Positions 47,146 through 55,485 of a stretch of DNA of 57,286 nt are shown here, piece by piece. A program made the translations under genes and the position numbers. The notes beneath the pieces were generated by a model that saw nothing but the letters and a program-made list of their open reading frames with translations, was not told where the DNA came from and did no database searches. The number at the start of each line of letters is the position of its first letter. Position 1 is the stretch's first letter. The stretch is from Ectopseudomonas mendocina (lineage in GTDB: Bacteria > Pseudomonadota > Gammaproteobacteria > Pseudomonadales > Pseudomonadaceae), in NCBI RefSeq assembly GCF_008041835.1, contig NZ_VRYE01000059.1, positions 1 to 57,286 of the forward strand, read 5' to 3'.

Positions 47146-47439
47146 GGGGCGGCAGGGTAGCCGTCACCGCTGCCGATGTGAAGATGGAAAATTTATGTTT
47201 TTTCAAAGGCTTATATGGTGGCAAAGCGCCCTCCTCACGTGAGGCGGGCACCACGCATCGAGCCTTGTTGGAGCCGAGGCGGTGCTGGTCTGCACGCTGT
47301 AGCCACGGTCGCGGCTGAACTGCGGCATCAGCGATGGCGGCAAGCATGCCCAGTAGGAGAATCGGCATTTCGTTACTCAGGGAAGGCAAGAGCCCGGCAG
47401 ACGCCGGTAGTTGCGGGCCAGCGCCACTCAGCGATGGCC
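47146..47439. other. Intergenic region upstream of endA
   Basis: This 294-bp stretch between the endA start and E3 holds an AT-rich patch (about 47185-47215) that could be the endA promoter. I see no gene, terminator or repeat that I can define. Confidence 0.4.
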
Positions 47440-47637
47440 CGCATACGCGTAATGCTGTTCACATAAGAAACGGTCGAGCGCGATTAGTCCCCTCGCCCCT
47501 CAGGGAGAGGGTTAGGGAGAGGGGGAAACTGGCAGTTTCGCGGGGTTTCGGCCCCTCTCCCCAACCCCCCCATAAATGGGAGAGGGGAGTCAATGCCTGC
47601 GACCTTAAGTGAACAGCATTACCGCATACGCGGGCTT
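47440..47637 (+). terminator. Terminator interrupted by element E3
   Basis: GCCCGC (47438-47443) and GCGGGC (47629-47634) followed by TTTTC form the two arms of a hairpin with loop ATAC once the element and one repeat copy are removed. As with the ahpF terminator, the insertion occupies the hairpin tip. Which transcript it served is unclear; the T-run faces the plus strand. Confidence 0.68.
47449..47622. mobile_element. MITE-like element E3 with G/C palindrome core
   Basis: The left end GTAATGCTGTTCACATAAG and the right end read inward GTAATGCTGTTCACTTAAG differ at one position. The 9-bp direct repeat CGCATACGC flanks it (47440-47448 and 47623-47631; 10 bp if the ambiguous G is included). 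The core carries GGGAGAGGGTTAGGGAGAGG against CCTCTCCCCAACC and a second AATGGGAGAGGGG segment. The core and left end are shared with E4; the ends are related to E1 and E2 (14 of 18 bases between E3 right and E2 right). No coding potential. Confidence 0.88.
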
Positions 47638-47649
47638 TTCAGGCGTTCC

Positions 47650-48780
47650 TCAACTGAATCTCGGCAAGCGCTGATCCTGCTCGCCGTCCTCTGTCTCGGT
47701 CTGCTGCGGCAGACCGGCGACCTTGATGACCGGCATCCGCTCGCCCACGAGGCGCAGGTCGCGACGGGGCAGGGCGAAGCGCACATCCAGCTCGCGCAGG
47801 GCATCGAGCAGCTGCAGGTTGATCTCCTGCTGAATATCCATGTACTGGTTGTAGTCCGAGCTCTGCACGATATAAACCACCTCGAAGGTCAGCTGACTTT
47901 CGTCGAAACCGAGAAAGTGTGCGCGGTCGAATCTGGCCTTGGGCGTGGCGCGGATGATGTCGCCGACGCGCTCGGCCACCTGGCGAACCTTGTCGCTCGG
48001 CGTGTCGTAGTTGACGCCGAACTTGAAGACAATACGGCGGGTATTCATGCGCTTGTAGTTATGCACGATCTGCCGCAGCAAGTCGGCGTTGGCACACACC
48101 ACCTGCTCGCCGCTGAGGCTGCGGATGCGCGTGGTCTTCAGGCCGATATGCTCGATGGTCCCGGCCACCTCGCCGAACACCACGAAGTCGCCGATCTCGA
48201 AGGGCTTGTCGACACCGATCGACAGTGAGGCGAACACATCACTGAGCACCGTCTGCACCGCCAGTGCCACGGCGATACCGCCGACACCCAGGCTGGCCAC
48301 CAGCGCGGTGATATCCACACCGAGATTGGCCAGGATCGACAGCAGCATCACCGACCACACCACGATCAGGATCATGATGCTGATGATGGTGGTCATCACC
48401 GGGTTGTAGCTGCCGCTCTTCTTCATCACCAGGCTGCGTGACCACAGACGTACGCCGGTATCGACCCACAGCGCCACTTGCAAGGCCAGGGCGACGAACC
48501 AGGTATGGCTCAGCGCGCTCTGCCAGCTGCCGGGCAGCTCCGGCAGGCGCAAGGCCAGCAACAGAGAAAAGGCCAGCAGCAACACGCGGCTGGTACGGCC
48601 GATCACAACCGCCACGAAGTGCGGCCAACTGCCGTCCTGATCCTTCGACCAGGCCATCAGCCGCTTGTGCAGCGTGCCGACCACCGCACGCAACACGCTG
48701 TAGATCAGCGCCGTAGCGACCACAACAATCGCAATGTTGAGCCAGAGATCGCGGTCAAGCCAGATGTTCCACTGTTCCAT
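47650..48780 (-). CDS. MscS-family mechanosensitive channel
   Basis: The 376-residue protein starts at MEQWNIWLDRD with GGAGG 9 bp upstream; a TTG two codons earlier is too close to that site. It has about four to five membrane segments (to about 190), then the MscS pore helix and beta domain: GVGGIAVALAVQTVLSDVFASL and SIGVDKPFEIGDFVVF. The C-terminal ~180 residues form the cytoplasmic vestibule. It probably releases solutes on osmotic downshock. Confidence 0.91.
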   Translation of the reverse strand: MEQWNIWLDRDLWLNIAIVVVATALIYSVLRAVVGTLHKRLMAWSKDQDGSWPHFVAVVIGRTSRVLLLAFSLLLALRLPELPGSWQSALSHTWFVALALQVALWVDTGVRLWSRSLVMKKSGSYNPVMTTIISIMILIVVWSVMLLSILANLGVDITALVASLGVGGIAVALAVQTVLSDVFASLSIGVDKPFEIGDFVVFGEVAGTIEHIGLKTTRIRSLSGEQVVCANADLLRQIVHNYKRMNTRRIVFKFGVNYDTPSDKVRQVAERVGDIIRATPKARFDRAHFLGFDESQLTFEVVYIVQSSDYNQYMDIQQEINLQLLDALRELDVRFALPRRDLRLVGERMPVIKVAGLPQQTETEDGEQDQRLPRFS

Positions 48781-48992
48781 CGTCAAGGGCCTCCAGAAGG
48801 GACGTATAGGTTTCTGGTGGTGTTGAGGAGCAGAAGTTCCGGGGAAAGGGCGAGTGGTCCCGGTTTTGGCGCGTCGGGTGAGGCGGCCTTAGCTCGGGCG
48901 GCCTTTTCAAAAAGCGTAGAGCCGGGCATCACGCTGCCTGGATTTGCCCGAGCTAACAGCGCAAGAAGTCACGGGCCTCTTCGTGTCTGCGA

Positions 48993-49298
48993 TTACTCGA
49001 TCGGTTTGTTTGCCTGATAGATGTCATGCGGAAGCATGACGGTATCGACGGCAGCGTCCACAGGCAGTGAAAAGATCGTCAGTACTGGGCAAACGACCGA
49101 TAACCAGCACCAGGCCGTGGCTGGAAAGTAGCCGCGATTGACTTCGTCAGAACCGAACAGCACGCCGAAGTCGTACGCAACGCCTGTGTAGTAATCGGGG
49201 CCGTAATAACTGCCATTTCGCCCGAACAGCGTGCCGCAACCCGCGAGCGCACTCATCAGAACGGCCAGCGCGAAGATTCGATAGAGACGTTTGAGCAT
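48993..49298 (-). CDS. YceK/YidQ-like lipoprotein
   Basis: The 101-residue product starts at MLKRLYRIFALAVL. It has a lipoprotein signal (lipobox LAGC, Cys21), a YYGPDYYTGVAYDFGVLF stretch and the C-terminal LPVDAAVDTVMLPHDIYQ pattern typical of the YceK/YidQ (DUF1375) family. It is an envelope lipoprotein of unknown role. The 206 bp between it and the MscS gene hold no gene. Confidence 0.87.
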   Translation of the reverse strand: MLKRLYRIFALAVLMSALAGCGTLFGRNGSYYGPDYYTGVAYDFGVLFGSDEVNRGYFPATAWCWLSVVCPVLTIFSLPVDAAVDTVMLPHDIYQANKPIE

Positions 49299-49407
49299 GG
49301 AACATCCTTTCCAACAGAGGCCACCCTGGCCGCGTCGCAGGGTACGCACCTCAGCGTCACGTCACAACTCAAGGTGGAGGATGTGGCGAGGTTCACCCAG
49401 CAGAAAC

Positions 49408-49440
49408 GAAAAAGCCCCGTCAGTGATGACGGGGCTTTTG
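49408..49440. terminator. Bidirectional intrinsic terminator
   Basis: AAAAAGCCCCGTCA and TGACGGGGCTTTT pair perfectly around GTGA. A-run and T-run on opposite sides allow termination of the minus-strand tRNA-Gly transcript and of any plus-strand transcript. Confidence 0.85.
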
Positions 49441-49450
49441 CTTGGCTGTC

Positions 49451-49524
49451 TGGAGCGGGTGATGGGAATCGAACCCACGGCTCTAGCTTGGGAAGCTAGG
49501 GTATTACCATTATACGACACCCGC
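49451..49524 (-). tRNA. tRNA-Gly (TCC)
   Basis: Read on the minus strand, acceptor GCGGGTG pairs with CACCCGC. The anticodon loop CTTCCCA shows TCC, GTTCGATTCC lies in the T-arm and CCA is encoded. It is 74 nt long and followed by the terminator at 49408-49440. Confidence 0.95.
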
Positions 49525-49609
49525 AGCGGGTGCCTTTATACCGGAACCTGCGGCGAAAATGAAGGGCGAACCGGAACCCGTCGTGCAGCCGGTTCGCCTC
49601 TGCGTCCGT

Positions 49610-50497
49610 TCATACGGCGATGGCCTGCAGTTCCTGAAGCTCGCCGCGATTGGGCAGTTGCAGGCGTTTGCTGGGGGCGCTGAAGAAGTCCAGCAGGACG
49701 CGTTGGGTCTGCAGCCAGGCGGCCTTGTGTTCCATGTCGAGGAAGTGGCCAGCGTCGTCGATCACGGCGAACTGGGCATGGTCGATGTGCTGAGCGAACA
49801 GGCAGGCGTCTTCCACCGAGGTGTATTCGTCGCGGTCGCCGTTGACGAACAGCAGCGGAATTTCGATGGCCTGCAGGCATTCCATGCGGCAATGCGCCTC
49901 CATGTTCAGCACCTGTTTGATATGCGCGTACATCTGCCGGTATTCGTGCTCGTCGAGGGTGCTGACGTGCTTGTGGTTGAAGCGCTTGAACAGCGACGGC
50001 AGGTGTTTGCCGATGGTGCTGTTGACCAGCAGAGCGATGTTGTCGCGATCCACGGCGTTCAAGAAGCGCAGGCCCTTGTGCAGGTAGTCGAGCATCGGCA
50101 CGTTGAGGATCGGCGAGAAGGAGCAGATCGCTGCCTTTTCCAGCGTGGCCGGGCGCTGGGCCAGGGCGAGCATGGAGGCGACGCCGCCCCAGGAGAAGGA
50201 CATCAGGTAATTGGCGCCGTAGTGGTCGATCAGCTTGAGCAGGATGGCCGCTTCGTCTTCCTTGCTGATGGGCGTGAAGTCGCTGTTGTGCGGCTTCGAT
50301 TGACCGGCATAGGGCAGGTCGAAGGCCACCACGTTGAACTGTGGTTGCAGGTACTTGACCGTTTGCGCGAACGAGGCGGTGGTCGCCAGGGAGCCATTGA
50401 CCAGGATGATGGTCTTGCTTGCTGCCGGGTTACCGTAGAACTCCGTGTGTACCTTGTGCTTCCTGTTGATCTCGACGACTGTGGTTTCTGGCCTCAT
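49610..50497 (-). CDS. phaG: PhaG/RhlA-family 3-hydroxyacyl-ACP acyltransferase
   Basis: The 295-residue protein starts at MRPETTVVEINRK, preceded by AGGAGGAAACGAC. It is an alpha/beta-hydrolase-fold enzyme of the PhaG/RhlA branch. LVNGSLATTASFAQTV (33-48), SFSWGGVAS with Ser102, IGKHLPSLFKRFNHKHVS, NGDRDEYT and AGHFLDME match PhaG of P. putida closely in memory, including length. PhaG diverts (R)-3-hydroxyacyl-ACP from fatty-acid synthesis to medium-chain polyhydroxyalkanoate. No pha synthase lies nearby, as is usual for phaG. Confidence 0.92.
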   Translation of the reverse strand: MRPETTVVEINRKHKVHTEFYGNPAASKTIILVNGSLATTASFAQTVKYLQPQFNVVAFDLPYAGQSKPHNSDFTPISKEDEAAILLKLIDHYGANYLMSFSWGGVASMLALAQRPATLEKAAICSFSPILNVPMLDYLHKGLRFLNAVDRDNIALLVNSTIGKHLPSLFKRFNHKHVSTLDEHEYRQMYAHIKQVLNMEAHCRMECLQAIEIPLLFVNGDRDEYTSVEDACLFAQHIDHAQFAVIDDAGHFLDMEHKAAWLQTQRVLLDFFSAPSKRLQLPNRGELQELQAIAV

Positions 50498-50887
50498 GTC
50501 GTTTCCTCCTGGCGCAAGTGAACAAGGCGAGCGGGCGGCCGTTCGCATTTGATTGAGCAGTCAGAAAAGCGCCTGAGCGTGACAGCTTCATGTCAGGCAG
50601 GGGATTTTTATAAGTATTTGAATTTCAAGCAGTTAGGATCGAAACAGGCGAGCGCTCCAGGCCTTATTGAAGACGCTGGAGAGGGCGGTGTTACCAGGCA
50701 GGAATCCAGACGGCGCAGGGCGCCAGTAACTGAAATAAGGTGTAGCTGTCTCGTAGTGACCAATTGGTCATCTCAAGACTTGTGACTCGATTCAAGCAGC
50801 TGACTTGCAGCCACGCAAGGCCGGGTCACATCTTTATCGCGGTTTAGGTCTACCGTTGGTCGGGTCGTGAAAGTTGGGCTGGGAAGA
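50498..50887. other. Intergenic region between phaG and rsuA
   Basis: This 390-bp gap is less GC-rich around 50590-50650 and 50730-50790. It probably holds the phaG promoter (minus strand). A short plus-strand frame (50549-50785) has no ribosome site and atypical composition. I see no defined repeat or RNA gene. Confidence 0.4.
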
Positions 50888-51580
50888 TCAGACGCTTGCG
50901 ACTTCCGCAGCCGTCAGAGCGCGGTACTGACCTGGCGCGAGCTGCGGGTCGAGGACGATCTCGCCCATGCGTTCGCGGTGTAGGGCGACGACGCGGTTGC
51001 GGAAGTGGCCGAACATGCGCTTGACCTGATGGTAGCGGCCCTCGAACAGGGTCAGCCGGGCTTCGTGGCTGTTCAGCACCTCGAGCGGGGCGGGCAGGGT
51101 GGTGAGGTTCTCGAAGGCGAAGTACAGGCCACGGGCGAAGACCTCGGCGTACTCATCGGTGATCGGCTGCTCGGTGGTGACGTGGTAGACCTTGGGCTTG
51201 CGCTCTTGCGGCTGGGTGATGCGCCGCGACCAGCGTCCGTCGTTGGTGATCAGCAGCAGGCCGCTGGTGTTGAGATCGAGGCGTCCGGCCAGGTGCAGGT
51301 CGTGCTTGTCCGGCTCGTTCAGCAGGTCGAGCACGGTGCGGTGTTCTTCGTGTTCGGTGGCGCTGACCACGCCGACCGGCTTGTGCAGCATCCAGTAACG
51401 CGCGCTGCGCCCGGCCTGCAGCAGTTCGTCGTCCAGCTCCACGCGCTGGAAGTCGCGGATATCGAAGCGCGGATCAATGATCACTTCGCCGTCCACACGC
51501 AGGCGCCCGGCGCTGATCAGCAGGCGGCTGTCCTGGCGGCTGAAACGCGGGAAGTTGCTGAGGAAGCGATCCAGGCGCAT
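50888..51580 (-). CDS. rsuA: 16S rRNA pseudouridine(516) synthase
   Basis: The 230-residue protein has an N-terminal S4 RNA-binding domain (1-48) and the RsuA catalytic domain with Asp102 in LAGRLDLNTSGLLL. WMLHKPVGVVSAT and GRYHQVKRMFGHF are further signatures. It converts U516 of 16S rRNA to pseudouridine. It is separated by 3 bp from the CWC gene upstream and lies in one unit with it and the GGDEF gene. Confidence 0.94.
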   Translation of the reverse strand: MRLDRFLSNFPRFSRQDSRLLISAGRLRVDGEVIIDPRFDIRDFQRVELDDELLQAGRSARYWMLHKPVGVVSATEHEEHRTVLDLLNEPDKHDLHLAGRLDLNTSGLLLITNDGRWSRRITQPQERKPKVYHVTTEQPITDEYAEVFARGLYFAFENLTTLPAPLEVLNSHEARLTLFEGRYHQVKRMFGHFRNRVVALHRERMGEIVLDPQLAPGQYRALTAAEVASV

Positions 51581-51583
51581 GGC

Positions 51584-51790
51584 TCAGTGGTGCTCGTCGA
51601 GTTTGGCGGCTGCCACCAAGCCGGCGCAGGCCGGGCACAGGCAGGCGCGATCAAGCTGTTTGGGCGTCAGGCGCTGCAGTGCGGCGGGGTCGATCTTCGC
51701 GTCGAAGCACCAGCAGGGTTCATCGCTGCGGCCTGCCGCGATGCTGCACTGGTTGCTCTTGCCGCATAACGGGCAGCGCTCGGTGTCCAT
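51584..51790 (-). CDS. Cysteine-rich CWC-family protein
   Basis: The 68-residue protein has CPLCGKSNQC near the N-terminus, CWCFD in the middle and CLCPACAGL near the end, eight or so cysteines fitting one or two zinc sites. The family is common next to rsuA in Pseudomonas; its function is unknown. Its ATG overlaps the stop of the GGDEF gene (TGATG). Confidence 0.88.
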   Translation of the reverse strand: MDTERCPLCGKSNQCSIAAGRSDEPCWCFDAKIDPAALQRLTPKQLDRACLCPACAGLVAAAKLDEHH

Positions 51791-53259
51791 CAATGCTCTT
51801 CGCAGACGCGGTCGCGACCGGCCTGTTTGGCCCGGTACAGGGCGCGGTCGGTGCGGCCGAGCAGGTCATGCAGCGCTTCGCCCGGCTGCCATTGGCTGAG
51901 GCCGAGGCTGACGGTGACCTGCAGTGTTTCACCGCCTACCGGGTAGCGCTGCTCGGCGCAGTGCTGGCGCAGTTTTTCGGCCAGCTCGTGGGCGGCGTGT
52001 CGGTCGGTGTTCTTCAGCAGCAGGATGAATTCCTCGCCGCCCCAGCGGCAGAGAATGTCGGACTGGCGCAGCGCCGCGCGCAACTGCTCGGCGAAGCGAC
52101 GCAGCACCTCGTCGCCGGCCAGGTGGCCGTGGCGGTCGTTGATCTGCTTGAAGTTGTCCAGATCCAGCAGCATTGCACACAGCGGGCTGCTGTCGCGCTG
52201 CGCCTCCTGCAGGGCCTGCTCCACATGAAGTTCGAAGCCGCGGCGGTTGGGCAGGTCGGTGAGGCTGTCGGTGGTGGCCAGGGCGGCGATGCGCTGCTGG
52301 TAGCGACGGATCACCAGGCTCACCAGGGTCAGTACGATGGCGGTGACCAGCAGGCAGATCAGCAGGTTGAGGTAGAGGCTGTGGCGAACGCCAGCCAGCG
52401 CGCCTTCCTCGTGCTTGTCGACGAACAGGAACCACTCGAGTTCGGGGATGTAGCGTACGTTGAGAAAGTGGCTGCGCTGGTGTTCGTCGTAGCGATAGTC
52501 GCCGCTTTTCGGTTGCGGCAGCACGGCCAGCAGTTTTTCCAGGCCGGGTACTTCGCTCAACGGCTGGCCGCGACGGGCGCCCATGGGGCCGCCCTCGACA
52601 CCGGTCAGCACAAGATGGCCGTTGCGATCGGTAAAAAAGATGTTGCGGTCGTAGCGCCGCTGGTAGTCGTCCACCAGCTTGACCACTGCATCCACAGTGA
52701 GGCCGACGCCGGCCACGCCGATAAAGCGTTCCTGGTAGTCGAACACCTTGTAGTTGATGAAGAAGGTCAGCTGGTCGGCGTTGGCCATGTCCGGATCGAC
52801 GCTGATCTCGTAGGGCTCCTCCATGTTGCGCACGCGGAAGTACCAGTCATCGCGCGGCTCATCTTCCTGCACCTGCTTGAGCACGCCCTTGGCCTGGTAG
52901 TAGGTGCGCGTGCGCTCGGAGATGAAGAAGGCGGTGAAGGTGCCGTAGTGATCCTGAATCTCGCGCAGGTAGCGGGTGACTGGCTCGGGGTTCTGCTCGC
53001 CGGCCAGCGCCCAGTCGCGCAGGAAGGTGTCGCGCGACATCATCGAGGCGATCTGCGTCGGGCGGATCAGGTCCTTCTGGATTTCGGAATAGATGGTGTC
53101 CGAGGTCAGCGGCAGCTCGGTGTCGACGATGTTCTGGCGAATGCTGTCGCGCGACGCGTAGTAGCTCAGCAGCGAGGTGGTGAGAAAGCCGCTGCCGAGC
53201 AGAAACAGGAGCAGTAACACCAACGAGGTTTGCGTGTGCCGTTTGGGGCGCAGGGACAT
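51790..53259 (-). CDS. Membrane diguanylate cyclase with Cache sensor domain
   Basis: The 489-residue protein has a membrane helix at 11-32, a periplasmic dCache-like sensor (about 35-290, with DDWYFRVRNMEEPYEISVDP and GVAGVGLTVDAVV), a second helix at 293-317 and a GGDEF domain (325-485). The active site GGEEF (407-411) is canonical, and RQSD (398-401) supplies an inhibitory I-site. It is expected to make c-di-GMP in response to a periplasmic ligand. It is coupled by overlap to the CWC gene. Confidence 0.93.
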   Translation of the reverse strand: MSLRPKRHTQTSLVLLLLFLLGSGFLTTSLLSYYASRDSIRQNIVDTELPLTSDTIYSEIQKDLIRPTQIASMMSRDTFLRDWALAGEQNPEPVTRYLREIQDHYGTFTAFFISERTRTYYQAKGVLKQVQEDEPRDDWYFRVRNMEEPYEISVDPDMANADQLTFFINYKVFDYQERFIGVAGVGLTVDAVVKLVDDYQRRYDRNIFFTDRNGHLVLTGVEGGPMGARRGQPLSEVPGLEKLLAVLPQPKSGDYRYDEHQRSHFLNVRYIPELEWFLFVDKHEEGALAGVRHSLYLNLLICLLVTAIVLTLVSLVIRRYQQRIAALATTDSLTDLPNRRGFELHVEQALQEAQRDSSPLCAMLLDLDNFKQINDRHGHLAGDEVLRRFAEQLRAALRQSDILCRWGGEEFILLLKNTDRHAAHELAEKLRQHCAEQRYPVGGETLQVTVSLGLSQWQPGEALHDLLGRTDRALYRAKQAGRDRVCEEH

Positions 53260-53611
53260 GGGTGAATCCGGCGGCGGGCAGATGGCGTGATGCTAGCGTG
53301 CTGAGCGGGGCTAGCGCTAGTTGTGATCACTGTTGCGGTTAGGGTAGCCCTGATGCAGTGCGGGGGCTGGTTGATGGTTTTCCCTACTGATGGCCCGGAG
53401 CGTTCAGTGTCGATTGTAGGAGCGGATTTATCCGCGATCCGCTGCGGCTGCGAGCGAATGGCTTGCCAGTGCTGTTCGTCGCCTAGTGATGTAGTCCACC
53501 CGGCGGCACGGAACGGGCGTATGCGCGGTGTGTCTTACCAAACAGCTGAACGTGCTGCGCCTCGTGCCGTCACCCGTCCAGCGGATATTGGAAATTTGAG
53601 GAGTATTCCAG
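53260..53611. other. Intergenic region before the small lipoprotein genes
   Basis: The gap contains a partial REP (GTAGGAGCGGATTTATCCGCGA, about 53416-53437) and no gene. GAGGAG at 53599-53604 is the ribosome site for the first lipoprotein gene. A promoter probably lies in 53480-53590, but I cannot define it. Confidence 0.45.
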
Positions 53612-53791
53612 ATGCGTGGTTTGACCGTGATGGCATTGGCCTTTTTGCTGGGAGGCTGCAGCTTCAGTGCGCCGGGCGTGCACGCGCGCGTCGGCGATCC
53701 CGACGTGATTCGTGTCGACCTGGGTGGGCACGGCTATTCCAACGGTGGTTCCTTCTGCCCACCAGGACACCGCATGAAGGGCAGCTGCTGA
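53612..53791 (+). CDS. Tiny lipoprotein with CPPG-K-C tail (first)
   Basis: The 59-residue product starts at MRGLTVMALAFLL with GAGGAG 8 bp upstream. It has a lipoprotein signal with lipobox LGGC (Cys16). The mature peptide is about 44 residues, contains VGDPDVIRVDLGGHG and ends CPPGHRMKGSC. Its TGA overlaps the ATG of the next gene. The function is unknown. Confidence 0.75.
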   Translation: MRGLTVMALAFLLGGCSFSAPGVHARVGDPDVIRVDLGGHGYSNGGSFCPPGHRMKGSC

Positions 53792-53943
53792 TGAAAGCCC
53801 TATTTGCGCTGTTGCTGGCGACGAGCCTGACGTTTGGTCTGTCCGGGTGCAGCCTCAGATTGCCGGGTATCGGTGTTGATATCGGCGATACTGGTGGCCC
53901 GCCCCATTGCCCGCCAGGGCAGGCCAAGAAAGGCCGCTGCTGA
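53791..53943 (+). CDS. Tiny lipoprotein with CPPG-K-C tail (second)
   Basis: The 50-residue product starts at MKALFALLLATSLT and has lipobox LSGC (Cys20). The mature part is only about 31 residues, with PGIGVDIGDTGG and the end CPPGQAKKGRC, parallel to the preceding protein. The start overlaps the upstream stop (TGATG), so translation is coupled. It looks like a tandem duplicate that has diverged. Confidence 0.74.
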   Translation: MKALFALLLATSLTFGLSGCSLRLPGIGVDIGDTGGPPHCPPGQAKKGRC

Positions 53944-54020
53944 TCCGGCGCCGGGCGCGCTGCCCGGCTTCTCTTCCGAGGCGCTGACCGCTCCTCCCGC
54001 TTCCCCCTGCGGAGGCCTGC

Positions 54021-54458
54021 ATGTCCAACAAACTTTTCCTCGCCGCCCTGCTGTTCATCTCGCTCAGCGGTTGTGCCGTTAATGACTACGACCGTGGCTA
54101 TCACAGCGGCCATGCCTACCGTTACCACGACGGCTACCGGCGTGATCACTACGCGCCGCCTGTCTATGGGGCGCCGCGCTACTATTACGAGGATCGCCGT
54201 CAACACTACTACCCAGCACCTCCGCGCTATGTGCCGGCGCCGCCGCCACGTCATCACTACGGTCACGACCGACGTCACCGTGATGGCTACAAACGCTACG
54301 ACCAGCCGCGGTATGACCACCGTCGCAATCATGGCCTGCGAGAACATCAAGGCAGGCAGATGCAGCGCGGCTGGGACACTGGCCGCAGCACGCAGCAGCG
54401 CTTCTCCAACGGGCGCAGCCACAACCAGCAGCGCGGCATCGGCGAGCGTCGCCGCTAA
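54021..54458 (+). CDS. His/Tyr/Arg-rich lipoprotein
   Basis: The 145-residue protein has a lipoprotein signal (lipobox LSGC, Cys18). The mature chain is low complexity, dominated by H, Y, R, D and P (for example GHAYRYHDGYRRDHYAPP and PPPRHHYGHDRRHRDGY). Such chains are often disordered and may bind metal or polyanions; this is inference. It is the third gene of the lipoprotein cluster, 77 bp after the second, and overlaps the convergent LysR gene by 4 bp. Confidence 0.8.
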   Translation: MSNKLFLAALLFISLSGCAVNDYDRGYHSGHAYRYHDGYRRDHYAPPVYGAPRYYYEDRRQHYYPAPPRYVPAPPPRHHYGHDRRHRDGYKRYDQPRYDHRRNHGLREHQGRQMQRGWDTGRSTQQRFSNGRSHNQQRGIGERRR

Positions 54459-55387
54459 GCCTTCCCTCGCTCGGCCGCGTGCCCGGCACGCGGCGTCTGT
54501 TCATCCATCTGACGAATCGCTTCGACCATGGCCTGCGCCGCTGGCGACAGGCTGTGGCCGGCGCGGCTGACCAGGCCATAGGCCGAATGCTGATGCAGGC
54601 CTTGCGGTTGTAGCGGCAGCAGGGCGAGCTGGCCGCTGTGAAGTTCGTCGGCGATCACGTCCCATGGCGCCATGCTCAGCACATCGCTGCCGGCCACCAG
54701 GCGCTTGAGCACCAGAAAATTGTCGCATTGCACACTCAACGGCTGCGCGCGTCCGCTGGCCTCGCCCAGGCTGCGTTCGACCACTTGCGGCAGCTGTGTG
54801 CCGGCCAGCGGGAAATCGAGCAGATCGCGTAGCTTTAGATTGCGGCGCTGCAGCAGCGGGTGCGACGGGCGGCAGAACAGCACACCTTGGTGCACGCACA
54901 GTGGTTCGATGTGTAGCTGAGCATCGCCTTGCAGCTCGCGGATATCGGCGACGAACAGTTCGATGGTCGAATCCAGCAGGCTGTCGCGCAGCTCCAGCCA
55001 GTTGGCGATATCCAGTTTCACCAGCACCCGCGGGTAGCGTTGCAGCAACTGCCCCAGCGCCTGCGGGATGAGCCTTGCGGCGGGGTACGGTCCGGCGCCG
55101 AGGCGCAGCTCGCCGGCCTCCAGATTGCCCAGCTGGTTGACCGCATTGCTCAGTGCCAGGCTACTGGCGAGCAGGCGGCGCGCGTGCTCCAGCACCAGTT
55201 GGCCATGGGCGGTGAGGCTGACGCCGCGACTGTGGCGATCCACCAGGGTGCAACCCAGTTGGCTTTCCAGCGCCTGGATGCTGCGGCTCAGTGCCGGCTG
55301 GCTGAGATGTACGGCAGCGGCGGCGCGGGCGAAATGCTCGTGTTCAGCGAGTGCGACGAAGTGGCGAAGCTGGCGGAGATCGTTCAT
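54455..55387 (-). CDS. LysR-family transcriptional regulator
   Basis: The 310-residue protein has an N-terminal HTH (MNDLRQLRHFVALAEHEHF, LSQPALSRSIQALESQLG, to about residue 62) and a LysR effector domain. It is divergent from the alkylsulfatase-like gene with 98 bp between starts. By analogy with the LysR activator SdsB1 next to sdsA1 in P. aeruginosa, it probably activates that gene; this is inference. Confidence 0.9.
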   Translation of the reverse strand: MNDLRQLRHFVALAEHEHFARAAAAVHLSQPALSRSIQALESQLGCTLVDRHSRGVSLTAHGQLVLEHARRLLASSLALSNAVNQLGNLEAGELRLGAGPYPAARLIPQALGQLLQRYPRVLVKLDIANWLELRDSLLDSTIELFVADIRELQGDAQLHIEPLCVHQGVLFCRPSHPLLQRRNLKLRDLLDFPLAGTQLPQVVERSLGEASGRAQPLSVQCDNFLVLKRLVAGSDVLSMAPWDVIADELHSGQLALLPLQPQGLHQHSAYGLVSRAGHSLSPAAQAMVEAIRQMDEQTPRAGHAAERGKA

Positions 55388-55485
55388 GCGCTTCCTGCAT
55401 TAACTGCTCTATTCGAATGCATTGGAATTATCAGGCGGCCTTTGCCAACCTGCCAGCATTCCAACAACAAGACAGTCCAATTGCC

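Noticed and set aside
50549..50785. A 78-codon plus-strand frame between phaG and rsuA
   Set aside because: It has no ribosome-binding site, codon use unlike the neighbours, and no recognisable features.
51679..53217. A 512-codon plus-strand frame opposite the GGDEF gene
   Set aside because: It is an antisense shadow of the cyclase gene; the minus-strand GGDEF product is unambiguous.
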